Below, in pieces: positions 1 through 8,516 of a DNA stretch of 64,000 nt; the stretch's first letter is position 1; the number at the start of each line of letters is the position of its first letter. Position numbers and translations under genes: made by a program. The stretch lies in NCBI RefSeq assembly GCF_900109525.1, contig NZ_FOAN01000011.1:124001-188000 (forward strand), in the 5' to 3' direction. The notes below the pieces were generated by a model. The model made no database searches. It was given only the letters and a program-made list of their open reading frames with translations, and was not told the origin of the DNA. The stretch is from Allobosea lupini (lineage in GTDB: Bacteria > Pseudomonadota > Alphaproteobacteria > Rhizobiales > Beijerinckiaceae).

Positions 1-2
1 CC

Positions 3-821
3 AAGCTCGCGGCGACGACGGTCTCCTTCGCCGACTCGATCACCACCGACAAATGCTCGCCGAACATGTTCCGCGTGAACGCGCGCGCCGAGCAGCAATC
101 GGTCGCGCTCGCCGCCTGGCTCGCCAAGGAGAAGCCGAAGGCCAAGGTCTATTATCTTGGCCCCGACTATGAGATGGGCCGCTCGACCGTCGCCGCTTTC
201 AAGAGCAGCGCCGAGAAATCCGGTGCGCCGACCGGCGGCGAGGTGTTCGCGCCGCTCGATTCCAAGGACTACACCCAGTATTTCGGCCAGATTCGCGCTT
301 CGCGGCCGCAGGTGCTCTACACCTCCGTCGCCGGCAACGACACGGTCAGGCTGCTGACCCAGCTGCAGGATTTCGGCCTGCTCACCAATCTGCAGGTCGT
401 CGGCGCTTCCGGCACCGTGACTTCGCAGAACATCGGCGCGATCGGCCAGGCGGCCGAGGGCTTCGCCACCGGCGTCGGCTATTCCCCGCAGATCGACACA
501 CCGGAGAACAAGGCGTTCGTCGCAGCCTTCCGCGCGGCCAACAAGGCCGATCCCGATCTTTACGGCGCCGACAGCTACGGCCTGCTCTTCGCCTATAAGG
601 CCGCTGTCGAGAAGGCGGGCTCGACCGAGACCGACAAGGTGCGGGAGGCGCTGCGCGGGCTGAGCTGGCAGACGCCGCAGGGCGCCAAGACCATCCGCGC
701 CGGCGATCATCAGGCGATGCAGCCGATGTATGTGGTGCGCGTCGCCAAGGGCAAGTTCGACATCATCGACAAGGTCGACGCCGACAAGGCGATCGGCCCC
801 GACGCCTGCACAAGGTTCTGA
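3..821 (+). CDS. ABC transporter substrate-binding protein, branched-chain amino acid (Liv) type, 5'-truncated by the window edge
   Basis: This is the C-terminal 272 residues of a periplasmic binding protein of the type-1 (LivK-like) fold. The frame is open from the first complete codon at base 3, so the true start and signal peptide lie left of the window; the Met at base 66 is internal. The visible part has the two-lobe pattern of the family, with AKVYYLGPDYEMGRS early and LYGADSYGLLFAYKAAVEKA near the second lobe. It precedes two Liv permeases and two Liv ATPases on the same strand, which makes it the ligand receptor of that importer. Family members bind amino acids, amides, urea or aromatic acids, and the ligand cannot be read from sequence. 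Confidence 0.9.
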   Translation, partial: KLAATTVSFADSITTDKCSPNMFRVNARAEQQSVALAAWLAKEKPKAKVYYLGPDYEMGRSTVAAFKSSAEKSGAPTGGEVFAPLDSKDYTQYFGQIRASRPQVLYTSVAGNDTVRLLTQLQDFGLLTNLQVVGASGTVTSQNIGAIGQAAEGFATGVGYSPQIDTPENKAFVAAFRAANKADPDLYGADSYGLLFAYKAAVEKAGSTETDKVREALRGLSWQTPQGAKTIRAGDHQAMQPMYVVRVAKGKFDIIDKVDADKAIGPDACTRF

Positions 822-885
822 GGACAGGCGCCGACCCCTCCCTTCACAGGGGAGGGGTCACACCGCCCTCGCGAAAGCACATGAC

Positions 886-1776
886 ATGAATGCCCTCGAC
901 TACCTCCAATTCGTGCTGGCGCCGCAGGTCGTCAACGGGCTCGCGCTCGGGGTCGCCGTGGTGCTGGTCGCCCTCGGGCTGACGATCATCTTCGGCATGC
1001 TCGACGTCATCAACATGAGCCATGGCGAGTTCTACGCCATCGGCGCCTATGCCGCTCTCGCTCTGGGCGCAGCCGGGATCAGTTTCTGGTTCCTGCTCGT
1101 GCTGGTGCCGGTCCTGATGGTGCCGCTCGGCATGGCGGCAGAGCGCCTGCTGATCCGGCCGGTCTTCGACAGCCGGGATCGGCACGTCACCACGCTGCTC
1201 GTCACCTTCGGCCTCGCGCTCGTGGTCGAGGATCTGCTCAAGGTCGCCTTCGGGCCCAACACCCAGCGGCCGCCGACGCCGATCCCCGGCGCGACCGAGC
1301 TCGCCGGCATCATCGTGCCGAACTACCGGCTCTTCCTGATCGTGGTCGGCGCGGCGATCGTCAGCGCCGTCGCCTATGTCGTTTATCGCACCCGTCTCGG
1401 CGCGATGGTCCGGGCAGCCGCCTTCGACCGCAACATGGCGGCTTCGCTCGGCGTGCCGGTAGCGCTGGTCTATGCCGGCACCTTCGCCTTCGGCGTCGCG
1501 CTCGCCGGCCTCGCCGGCGTCCTGCTCGCGCCGATCTATTCGGTGTTCCCCACCATGGGGCGCGATTTCATCCTGCTCGCCTTCACCGTCGTCATCGTCG
1601 GCGGCATGGGCTCGATCTGGGGCGCCGTCGTCGCCGGCCTGCTCCTGACGCAGGTGCAGGCGTTGGCCAGCCTGGTGATCTCGCCGGTCTGGACCGATCC
1701 GATCGTGTTCGGGACCATGGTCGCCTTCCTCGTTTTCCGCCCGCAGGGCCTGTTCGGGAGGCTCGGCCATGCGTGA
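886..1776 (+). CDS. livH: Branched-chain amino acid ABC transporter permease LivH
   Basis: This inner-membrane permease of the LivH family has 296 residues. It opens with MNALDYLQFVLAPQVVNGLA and carries the conserved GLTIIFGMLDVINMSHGEFY segment, followed by repeated hydrophobic helices. The ATG at 886 was chosen because homologues start at this helix; the longer open frame upstream runs through the end of the binding-protein gene. It follows the binding-protein gene by about 65 bp and overlaps livM by 8 bp, so translation of the two permeases is probably coupled. LivH pairs with LivM to form the transmembrane channel, powered by LivG and LivF. Confidence 0.93.
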   Translation: MNALDYLQFVLAPQVVNGLALGVAVVLVALGLTIIFGMLDVINMSHGEFYAIGAYAALALGAAGISFWFLLVLVPVLMVPLGMAAERLLIRPVFDSRDRHVTTLLVTFGLALVVEDLLKVAFGPNTQRPPTPIPGATELAGIIVPNYRLFLIVVGAAIVSAVAYVVYRTRLGAMVRAAAFDRNMAASLGVPVALVYAGTFAFGVALAGLAGVLLAPIYSVFPTMGRDFILLAFTVVIVGGMGSIWGAVVAGLLLTQVQALASLVISPVWTDPIVFGTMVAFLVFRPQGLFGRLGHA

Positions 1777-2812
1777 CCGGCTGACTTTGTCGATGCGCGC
1801 GAGCCATCTGCTCGCCCTGGTCTTCGTCGCTGCCGCGCTCGCGCTCGCCGCGATCGGCGCCGCCAGCGGCGACACCTTCTATCTTCGCCTCGGCACGGAG
1901 GCGCTGATCTTTGCGGGGCTCGCCCTCTCGGTCGACCTGCTGCTCGGCTATTCCGGCGCGCTCTCGCTGGGGCAGGCGCTCTATTTCGGCATCGGCGCCT
2001 ATGTCTCGGCGCTGACCCTGCTGAAGGTGCCGTCCTTCTGGCTCGCCATGGCGGCGGCAGGCGGGGCGACGCTCGTCGCCTCGATCATCGGCGGCCTGAT
2101 CGCCAACCGGGTGCGCGGCGTCTATTTCGCGCTGATCACCTTCGGCCTCGCGCAGGTCGTCGCCAAGGTCGTCTACAACACCCGCGAGCTCGGCGCTTCC
2201 GACGGCATGATCGGCATTCCCGTCATCGAGATCGGCTTCGGCCCGGTTTCGGTCTCGGCCGGCAACCCGGTCGGCTTCTTCCTGATCGTGCTCGCGATCA
2301 TCATGGGGCTGTACGGGCTCACCGCCTATCTGCTCGACACGCCGTTCGGCCGGGTGCTGACCGCGCTCAAGGCCAATGAGAAGCGCGTGCCCTTCCTCGG
2401 CTATTCGGTCTGGCGGGCGCGGATGTTCTCCTATGTGCTGGCCGGGCTGATCGCCGGGCTCTCGGGCGCGCTCTACCCGATGCTGCGCGGCTTCGTCTCG
2501 CCCGAGCTTATGTTCTTCGCGACCTCCGGCAATGCGGTGATCTCGGTCATCCTCGGCGGCGTCGGCACGCTGATCGGCGCGATCTACGGTTCGGTCCTGC
2601 TCGTCCTGCTGAAGTCGATCATCGGCAGCTGGACCGAGCACCATCTCATCGTGATCGGCCTGATCTTCATGGTCTGCGTGATGTTCCTGCCCAAGGGGCT
2701 GGTCGGGTTCATCCGGCCGCGCATCGAGGCGCGCCTGCTCGCCGGTGCGCGAAAGCCGGTCGCGCCGTCCTTTGCCCCGGCCCGGCTCGAAGCGGGGAGT
2801 GCCAAGCCATGA
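1769..2812 (+). CDS. livM: Branched-chain amino acid ABC transporter permease LivM
   Basis: This is the second permease of the Liv importer, 347 residues with about ten hydrophobic segments. The family signature is visible as LLLGYSGALSLGQALYFGIG, followed by RVRGVYFALITFGLAQ. The C-terminal tail after FLPKGLVGFIRP is hydrophilic and faces the cytoplasm in relatives. The start ATG lies inside the last codons of livH and the stop overlaps the livG start (ATGA), so livHMG is one tightly coupled operon. Residues before the first helix are variable, and a second Met a few codons in is a possible alternative start. Confidence 0.93.
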   Translation: MRDRLTLSMRASHLLALVFVAAALALAAIGAASGDTFYLRLGTEALIFAGLALSVDLLLGYSGALSLGQALYFGIGAYVSALTLLKVPSFWLAMAAAGGATLVASIIGGLIANRVRGVYFALITFGLAQVVAKVVYNTRELGASDGMIGIPVIEIGFGPVSVSAGNPVGFFLIVLAIIMGLYGLTAYLLDTPFGRVLTALKANEKRVPFLGYSVWRARMFSYVLAGLIAGLSGALYPMLRGFVSPELMFFATSGNAVISVILGGVGTLIGAIYGSVLLVLLKSIIGSWTEHHLIVIGLIFMVCVMFLPKGLVGFIRPRIEARLLAGARKPVAPSFAPARLEAGSAKP

Positions 2813-3552
2813 CCGGTCCCGTCCTCGAAACCCGCGAGCTCGGCATCGCCTTCGGCGGCCTGAAGGCGGTCGACAAGGTCAGCGTCAGCGCAGAGCGCAA
2901 CCGGATCACCACGGTGATCGGGCCGAACGGCGCCGGCAAGTCGACGCTGTTCAACCTGATCAGCGGCGCGCTCAAGCCGAAATCCGGCCAGCTCCTGATC
3001 GACGGCGTCGACATGACCGGCGCCTCGCCGTCGCGCACCAAGGCGGCCGGGCTGTCGCGCTCGTTCCAGATCACCAACCTGTTTTTCGAGCTGACGGTGG
3101 CGGAGAATCTGCGCATGGCGGCGCAGGTGCTGGAGCCCAAGGCCCGCGCCTTCCTGCCGCTCGCCCGCTCGACCCGGGCGCTCGCCAAGACCGACGAGAT
3201 GCTCGAGCGCTTCCAGCTCGGTCACAAGCGCGATGAGCTCGCCGGCAATCTCTCGCACGGTGACCAGCGCCGGCTCGAGATCGCGGTCTGCCTGGCGTCG
3301 GAGCCGAAGATCCTGCTGCTCGACGAGCCGACGCAGGGCATGAGCCATGCCGACACGGCCGACACCGCCAAGCTGGTGCGCGAGCTCAGCCGCGATGTCA
3401 GCGTGCTGCTGATCGAGCACGATATCGGGCTCGTCATGGACCTCTCGGACCATGTCGTCGTCATGCATCAGGGCCGCAAGCTCGCCGAGGGGCCGCCCGC
3501 CATGGTGCGGGCCGATCCGGCCGTGCAGGCCGCCTATTTCGGACATCACTGA
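2809..3552 (+). CDS. livG: Branched-chain amino acid ABC transporter ATP-binding protein LivG
   Basis: This cytoplasmic ATPase of 247 residues shows Walker A GPNGAGKST, a Q-loop near SFQITNLF, the LivG variant signature LSHGDQRRLEIA and Walker B ILLLDEPTQGMS followed by the switch His in LIEHDIGLVMDLSDHV. The LSHGDQ variant in place of LSGGQ is normal for LivG. The gene starts within the last bases of livM and is separated from livF by one base. It supplies one of the two nucleotide-binding sites of the importer. The C-terminal extension found in larger LivG proteins is short here. Confidence 0.93.
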   Translation: MTGPVLETRELGIAFGGLKAVDKVSVSAERNRITTVIGPNGAGKSTLFNLISGALKPKSGQLLIDGVDMTGASPSRTKAAGLSRSFQITNLFFELTVAENLRMAAQVLEPKARAFLPLARSTRALAKTDEMLERFQLGHKRDELAGNLSHGDQRRLEIAVCLASEPKILLLDEPTQGMSHADTADTAKLVRELSRDVSVLLIEHDIGLVMDLSDHVVVMHQGRKLAEGPPAMVRADPAVQAAYFGHH

Positions 3553-3553
3553 C

Positions 3554-4261
3554 ATGCTCGCGATCAACGGACTACACAGCCATTACGGCTTGAGCCACGT
3601 CATCCAGGGCATCGACCTCTCGGCGGCGCCCGGCGAGGTGATCGGCATATTCGGCCGCAACGGCGTCGGCAAGACGACGCTGCTCAAGACGATCGCCGGC
3701 TGGGTGAAACCGAGCGAGGGCGCGATCACGCTCGGCGGGCAATCCCTGAACGGGCTCGCGCCCGACCGGATCTGCCTCTCCGGCGTTGGGCTGGTGCCGG
3801 AAGACAGGCGCATCTTCCCCGGCCTGACGGTCGAGGAGAACCTGCAGCTCGGCCTGCTGCAGGTACGGGGCCGGGCAGCCAAAGCCGAGCGCGCCGCCAT
3901 CGACCAGATCTACGACCGCTTTCCCCGCCTCGGCGAGCGCCGCCGCCAGCTCGGCACGACGCTGTCGGGCGGCGAGCAGCAGATGCTCGCCATGGCGCGC
4001 GTGCTGGTCGGCGAGCCCAGGCTCGTGCTGGTCGACGAACCCAGCGAAGGGCTGGCGCCGATGATCGTCGCCGAGGTCTTCGCCATCGTGCGCGAACTGC
4101 GCGAGCGCGGCTGCATCGTGCTTCTGGTCGAGCAGAACGTGCACGAGGCGCTGTCGGTGACAGATCGCTTCGTCGTCATCGAGCGCGGACGGATCGTCCT
4201 CAGCGGCGACGCCGAGGACGAAACGGACCGCGCGCGCCTGCTGACGGCTCTGGCGGTCTGA
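3554..4261 (+). CDS. livF: Branched-chain amino acid ABC transporter ATP-binding protein LivF
   Basis: This second Liv ATPase has 235 residues, with Walker A GRNGVGKTT, signature LSGGEQQMLAMAR, Walker B LVLVDEPSEGLAP and switch His replaced by LLVEQNVHEAL, the usual LivF pattern. The ATG at 3554 follows the livG stop by a single base. The frame is open further upstream, but homologues start at MLAINGLHSHYG. This is the last gene of the operon. The following 190 bp hold no gene and no clear terminator. The ligand of the whole transporter stays open because the binding protein is only partly visible. Confidence 0.93.
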   Translation: MLAINGLHSHYGLSHVIQGIDLSAAPGEVIGIFGRNGVGKTTLLKTIAGWVKPSEGAITLGGQSLNGLAPDRICLSGVGLVPEDRRIFPGLTVEENLQLGLLQVRGRAAKAERAAIDQIYDRFPRLGERRRQLGTTLSGGEQQMLAMARVLVGEPRLVLVDEPSEGLAPMIVAEVFAIVRELRERGCIVLLVEQNVHEALSVTDRFVVIERGRIVLSGDAEDETDRARLLTALAV

Positions 4262-4454
4262 CGCCTGGCGCTAGCCATCTCGGCCGTGGTGAGGCGGTTG
4301 CATGCAAATCCTGCAGGTCAGGCAAGGCGTGCCTGGCCCTCGACCGCAACGGCGGATTCACGGAAGACCAACGCAAGCCGACATCGTGCACAGCGCCGCC
4401 GAAAGGCGGTTTGCTGGCCGGGAAATGTGGTGACGGCGTCGGGAGGAGATCGCG

Positions 4455-5657
4455 TTGAAGCTGCCTTTGTGGGGGAGCGCCTTGAGCGCCACGCTCCTCG
4501 TGCAGATCGTAAGCTCCTTCGCTGCCGCAGCAGTTCCCCTTCTCGGTCCGATCCTGACACAGCGCTGGAACCTGCCGCCGGAGAGCATTGGCTATGTGTC
4601 CTCCGCTGTCTCGATTGGCATCTGCTGGTGCCTGGCCTGCGGCGGCCCGATGCTCGACCATCACGGCCCGATCCGGACCTTGCAGATCGGCCTCGCAGCA
4701 ATGTGCCTCGGCCTGATCCTGCTGTCGCAACCGATCGCCATCCTCGGCTTCGCCGGCGCGCTCGTGCTCGGCCTTGGTACCGCGCCCAACAATCCGGCGG
4801 GCAGCACGATGCTGATGCGGACGGCGCCGCCCACGCATCGCAACCTGATCTTCTCGATCCGACAGGCCGGCGTCCCGCTTGGCGGAACGATCGCCGGTCT
4901 TTCGGTGGCTCCGGCCGTCATCGGGCTGGGCTTTACCCATACGATCTGGCTGATCGCGGCCATCGTCCTGCTCAGCCTGCTGGCTGTGCAGCCGTTCCAG
5001 AAGCGGCTCGATGTGGAGAGGGGGCCTACCAATCGGCAATGGGCCCGGACGTTCCTGTCGCCCTCGGCCCTGCGCCGCGCGGCGGAAGTCATCCGCACGC
5101 ACCCGACATTGCCGCTGCTCACCGGCATGGGCATCTCGTTTTCGGTCGCCCAGACCAGCGTCCAGGCCTTCACGGCGACCTATCTGGTGACGCAGCACGG
5201 CAAGAGCCTGGCGGAGGCCGGCTACTTCATGGCCGTCCTGCTCGCCGCCAGCACGGTCTCGCGGATCGCCCTGGGCTGGCTGGCGGATCGCTGGCGCCGG
5301 GGCCTGCTCCTGCTCGGCCTGCTTCTGTTCGCCGCGAGCGCTGCGGTCGTCCTGCTCGTCTGGTCGGCAGCGGGTCCGTCATGGGCCCTGTACTGCTCGG
5401 TCGCATTTATCGGTGCGACGTCGCTGGGCTGGAACGGGGTCTACATGGCCGAGCTGGCGCGGTTGGCGCCGCCGACGCAGATCGGCGACGTCACCTCCGC
5501 CGCAAATCTTTTCGGCTTCACCGGCTCGTTCTGCGGGCCCCTGATCTTCGCCTTCATCGCCAGCCGGACGGCGAGCTTCGACTGGCCTTATCTGCTGGTC
5601 GCCGCGCAATTGGCCGCCTGCGGCATCTTCGTGCTCTGGCGCCGCAGCTGGCGTTGA
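4455..5657 (+). CDS. MFS transporter
   Basis: This is a 400-residue major facilitator superfamily permease with about twelve hydrophobic helices. The start is a TTG at 4455 preceded by the strong ribosome-binding site GGGAGGAG at the right distance; no ATG fits the first helix. The central cytoplasmic loop is the hydrophilic stretch around VERGPTNRQWARTF, and LGWLADRWRRG matches the loop between helices 8 and 9 in family members. It stands alone between the Liv operon and a convergent lyase gene. The substrate cannot be inferred, although small organic anions are common for this MFS group. Confidence 0.85.
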   Translation: MKLPLWGSALSATLLVQIVSSFAAAAVPLLGPILTQRWNLPPESIGYVSSAVSIGICWCLACGGPMLDHHGPIRTLQIGLAAMCLGLILLSQPIAILGFAGALVLGLGTAPNNPAGSTMLMRTAPPTHRNLIFSIRQAGVPLGGTIAGLSVAPAVIGLGFTHTIWLIAAIVLLSLLAVQPFQKRLDVERGPTNRQWARTFLSPSALRRAAEVIRTHPTLPLLTGMGISFSVAQTSVQAFTATYLVTQHGKSLAEAGYFMAVLLAASTVSRIALGWLADRWRRGLLLLGLLLFAASAAVVLLVWSAAGPSWALYCSVAFIGATSLGWNGVYMAELARLAPPTQIGDVTSAANLFGFTGSFCGPLIFAFIASRTASFDWPYLLVAAQLAACGIFVLWRRSWR

Positions 5658-5720
5658 GGCTCCAGCCACTGCGGGGGCTCGTCTCCTCGTTGCCGCCCGC
5701 ATGGTCGACGAGGGCCTCTC

Positions 5721-6629
5721 CTAGCGACGGCTGGCTTCGAACAATCCAGCCCGCCGGGCATGGCCGCGAACGAGCTCCAGTCCGAAGGCCGTCGGCCGCA
5801 TGGCCGGCGCGCGATCATGGATCTCGATGCCTGCACGCACGCCGAAGAGGCGCTTGCCGTAGCAGATCAGGCTTTCCAACGATTGCATGATGAAGACGAT
5901 CGTCGGCAGTACCTCGCGATAGCTGGCCTCGGCCGTGACCTCGTCGCCCGAGACGAAGCACTCATAGATCGCCACGGTGAGGTCGATCAGTTCGGGCGCG
6001 AGGATCATGCCGACGCAGCCGGCGCGCAGGTTCTCGATCAGCTCGAGCCCACCGCGGCCGTTCATCACAGGCAGGCGGCCCTCGGTCGTGTCGATCAGCT
6101 GCCGAATCTCCGTCGCCGGCCCCTCGCCCTTGACCAGCCGGATGTTCGGATGCTGCGCGACGAGGCTGCGGATATCCTCCGCCGACAGGCCGCGGCCCAT
6201 ATAGGCGGGGGCGTTCTGGATCGCGACCGGCAGGTGTGTGGCATCCGCGATGCGGCCGAAGAAGCGGATGTATTCGGTTGCAGCGAAACTGCCGACCATG
6301 GGCGGCTGCAGGATCACCCAATCGGCCTTGGCTTCCTCCGCCGCTCGAACCAGCTCGACCTGCTCGGCCACCGAGGTGCCATAGATGGTGAAGCCGAGCG
6401 GCTTAACGCCCCCGACATCCTCCGAGGTCCACTCCATCACCGTGCGCCGCTCCGGCACGGTCAGCTTGGAGACTTCCGTCGCAAGACCGAGCGCGGCGAT
6501 GCCATGGGCGCCGTGCTCCAGGCAGATCTCGACCTGCCGTCGCATCGCTTGCCGATCGAGCCGCTCCTGCGTGTCGAACAGCGCGTAGAGGATCGCATGG
6601 ATGCCGGTGAACGCGGTCTCAGTGGTCAT
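5721..6629 (-). CDS. Dihydrodipicolinate synthase (DapA/NAL) family lyase or dehydratase
   Basis: This is a 302-residue TIM-barrel protein of the class I, Schiff-base-forming DapA/N-acetylneuraminate lyase family. The catalytic Lys is K167 in NIRLVKGEGP, and the substrate carboxylate loop corresponds to GLATEVSKL. The conserved Tyr of the usual YNxP motif is not seen: the aligned stretch reads AIQNAPAYMG, with Gln138 in its place. It is therefore unlikely to be lysine-biosynthetic DapA and more likely a catabolic aldolase or dehydratase for a keto or sugar acid. It is divergent from a FadR-type regulator and close to a tricarboxylate-type transporter, which suggests a regulated uptake and catabolism module. 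Confidence 0.82.
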   Translation of the reverse strand: MTTETAFTGIHAILYALFDTQERLDRQAMRRQVEICLEHGAHGIAALGLATEVSKLTVPERRTVMEWTSEDVGGVKPLGFTIYGTSVAEQVELVRAAEEAKADWVILQPPMVGSFAATEYIRFFGRIADATHLPVAIQNAPAYMGRGLSAEDIRSLVAQHPNIRLVKGEGPATEIRQLIDTTEGRLPVMNGRGGLELIENLRAGCVGMILAPELIDLTVAIYECFVSGDEVTAEASYREVLPTIVFIMQSLESLICYGKRLFGVRAGIEIHDRAPAMRPTAFGLELVRGHARRAGLFEASRR

Positions 6630-6652
6630 GGCGTGCCTCGCTTCAATGATCA

Positions 6653-6665
6653 GATGTTAAACATC
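6653..6665. promoter_or_regulatory. Palindromic operator candidate for the FadR-type regulator
   Basis: The sequence GATGTTAAACATC is a perfect 6-1-6 inverted repeat in the roughly 100-bp space between the divergent lyase and regulator genes. It lies about 24 bp upstream of the lyase start, where a repressor would block transcription. FadR-subfamily GntR proteins bind short palindromes of this size, so control by the adjacent regulator is the simple inference. Confidence 0.55.
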
Positions 6666-6729
6666 AGATGAATGCTTGCGCGCAAGCCCCGGACGTGACA
6701 GTTTCCCGCCGCGGGAGAGAAAACGGGTC

Positions 6730-7476
6730 ATGGCGCGAGGCAGCAAGCCAGGAAAGATCGGCATGATGGTCGCAGCGCTCGGCGCCGCGATCGTGCGCGG
6801 CGAGATCGCTTCGGGTACCGTGCTGCCGGCCGAGCCTGATCTCGCCGAACGCTATGGCGTCGGCCGCAGTGTCGTCCGCGAAGCCGTGAAGACCCTCGTC
6901 GCCAAGGGCCTGCTCACGGTGCGGCCTCGGCACGGCACGCAGGTCCGCCCGCAGCACGACTGGACGCTGCTCGACCGCGAAGTGCTCGGCTGGATGCGCA
7001 GCGAGGATGGGCTCGACCGCGGCCTGCTGCTCGCTCTTGAAGAGACGCGCGAGATCATCGAGCCGGAGGCAGCGGCATTGGCCGCGACCCGCGCCACCCC
7101 GGAGGATCTCGCGCGCATCCGCGCGGCACTGTCCGAGATGGAAATCGGTCAGGACGATCCGCAGGCCGCCATCGCCGCCGACAAGCGTTTCCATCTTGCG
7201 ATCCTCGACGCCACCAACAACCCGATCCTGCGCAGCTTCCGCGGCGCGATCGATACGATTCTGAGCGCGATGTTCGACTTCACCGTCGATGTCTTCGCCG
7301 GCAACCTCGCCAACCACGCCGCAGTCGTCGAGGCGATCGCCGCCGGCGAGCCCGAACAGGCCCGCCAGGCGATGCGACAGGTGCTCGGCTACACGCGCGG
7401 CCACATGCTCTCCAGCGCCGCGCTGGCGGATGGAGCCAGCCCAAACAAGAAAACCGTTCCGGGAGAAACGCCATGA
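6730..7476 (+). CDS. FadR-subfamily GntR transcriptional regulator
   Basis: This 248-residue regulator has an N-terminal winged helix (LAERYGVGRSVVREAVKTL, with the typical recognition helix) and a C-terminal all-helical FCD ligand domain. The FCD domain shows metal-binding His residues in ADKRFHLAILDATNN and in the downstream NHAAVVEAI. The ATG at 6730 is preferred; an in-frame Met 18 codons earlier adds a tail with no family match. The gene is divergent from the DapA-family lyase and its end overlaps the start of tctC, so it may be co-transcribed with the transporter it probably controls. The inducer is likely an organic or sugar acid. Confidence 0.88.
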   Translation: MARGSKPGKIGMMVAALGAAIVRGEIASGTVLPAEPDLAERYGVGRSVVREAVKTLVAKGLLTVRPRHGTQVRPQHDWTLLDREVLGWMRSEDGLDRGLLLALEETREIIEPEAAALAATRATPEDLARIRAALSEMEIGQDDPQAAIAADKRFHLAILDATNNPILRSFRGAIDTILSAMFDFTVDVFAGNLANHAAVVEAIAAGEPEQARQAMRQVLGYTRGHMLSSAALADGASPNKKTVPGETP

Positions 7477-8441
7477 AACTCACGAAATTGCTGCTCTCTG
7501 CCGCCGTGGCGGCTGTGTCGCTGCCCGCCTTCGCCGCCTGGCCCGAGCGCCCGATCACGCTGGTCGTGCCCTGGGCCGCCGGCGGCGGCACCGATGCGGT
7601 CGCCCGCATCCTCGCGGCCGGGCTGGAGAAGGAACTCGGCAAGCCGGTCAACGTCGTCAACCGCACCGGCGGCGGCGGCGTGGTCGGCCATACCGAGATG
7701 GTCAACGCCAAGCCCGACGGCTACACGATCGGCCTCGCGACGGCGGAGGTCACGACCTACTACTGGTCGAACACCGCTCCCTTCACCTATGAGAAGCTCA
7801 CGCCGGTCGCGCTGGTGAACTTCGACTCGGCCGCCTTCAACGTCGCCACGAACTCGCCCTGGGCGGACCTGCGCGCCGCGCTCGACGACATCAAGAAGCA
7901 GCCCGTCGGCCACTACAAGCTCTCCGGCATGGCGGCCGGCGCCGCCTATCATCTCGCCTTCGCCGGCCTGCTTCAGCTCGAGGGCATCAATCCCAAGAGC
8001 GTCACGGTGGTGCCGAGCCAAGGCGCGGCCCCCGGCTTCCAGGAATTGGCGTCCGGCGGCGTCCAGATCGTCCCGTCCTCCCTGCCGGAAGGCAAGGCGA
8101 TGTTCGATGCCGGCCGCGTCAAGTCTCTGGCGGTGATGTCGAAGGAGAAGATCGGCGCCTTCCCGAGCGTGCCGACCGTCAAGGACGCGATCGGCAAGGA
8201 GTATGAGGGCGGCACCTGGCGCGGCCTTGCCGCCCCGGCCGGCCTGCCGGCGGATGTGACGGCCCGCCTGGTCGAGGCGACTGAAAAGGTCGCCAACTCC
8301 GAGGCCTACAGGTCCTTCCTGGCCGAGCGCGGCTTCGGCTATGCCTTTGCCAAGGGGCCGGCCTTCGGCACCTTCCTCGCCACCCAGCACAAGAACAACG
8401 GCGAGATCATGGGCGCGCTCGGCCTGCGCCTGCGCCAGTAG
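7473..8441 (+). CDS. tctC: Tripartite tricarboxylate transporter substrate-binding protein (TctC/Bug family)
   Basis: This 322-residue periplasmic receptor begins with a clean signal peptide, MKLTKLLLSAAVAAVSLPAF, probably cleaved after Ala. The mature part has the Bug family start WPERPITLVVPWAAGGGTDA and the ligand loop VVNRTGGGGVVGH. It overlaps the end of the regulator gene by four bases and is followed by the small and large membrane subunits. Family members bind citrate, aromatic acids or other carboxylates. The neighbouring lyase suggests a keto or sugar acid here, which is inference. Confidence 0.92.
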   Translation: MKLTKLLLSAAVAAVSLPAFAAWPERPITLVVPWAAGGGTDAVARILAAGLEKELGKPVNVVNRTGGGGVVGHTEMVNAKPDGYTIGLATAEVTTYYWSNTAPFTYEKLTPVALVNFDSAAFNVATNSPWADLRAALDDIKKQPVGHYKLSGMAAGAAYHLAFAGLLQLEGINPKSVTVVPSQGAAPGFQELASGGVQIVPSSLPEGKAMFDAGRVKSLAVMSKEKIGAFPSVPTVKDAIGKEYEGGTWRGLAAPAGLPADVTARLVEATEKVANSEAYRSFLAERGFGYAFAKGPAFGTFLATQHKNNGEIMGALGLRLRQ

Positions 8442-8464
8442 TCGGTCGCTCTTCGCAATGACCG

Positions 8465-8489
8465 GGGCGCGGCGGCCTACGCCGCGCCC
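8465..8489 (+). terminator. Intercistronic GC-rich hairpin between tctC and tctB
   Basis: GGGCGCGGCG and CGCCGCGCCC form a perfect 10-bp stem around a 5-base loop, starting 24 bp after the tctC stop. Only a weak GTTT follows. It probably reduces read-through or protects the tctC message, giving more binding protein than membrane subunits, a common arrangement in such operons. Confidence 0.6.
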
Positions 8490-8516
8490 GTTTCCATCGC
8501 GCACACCGAGCCCGTC

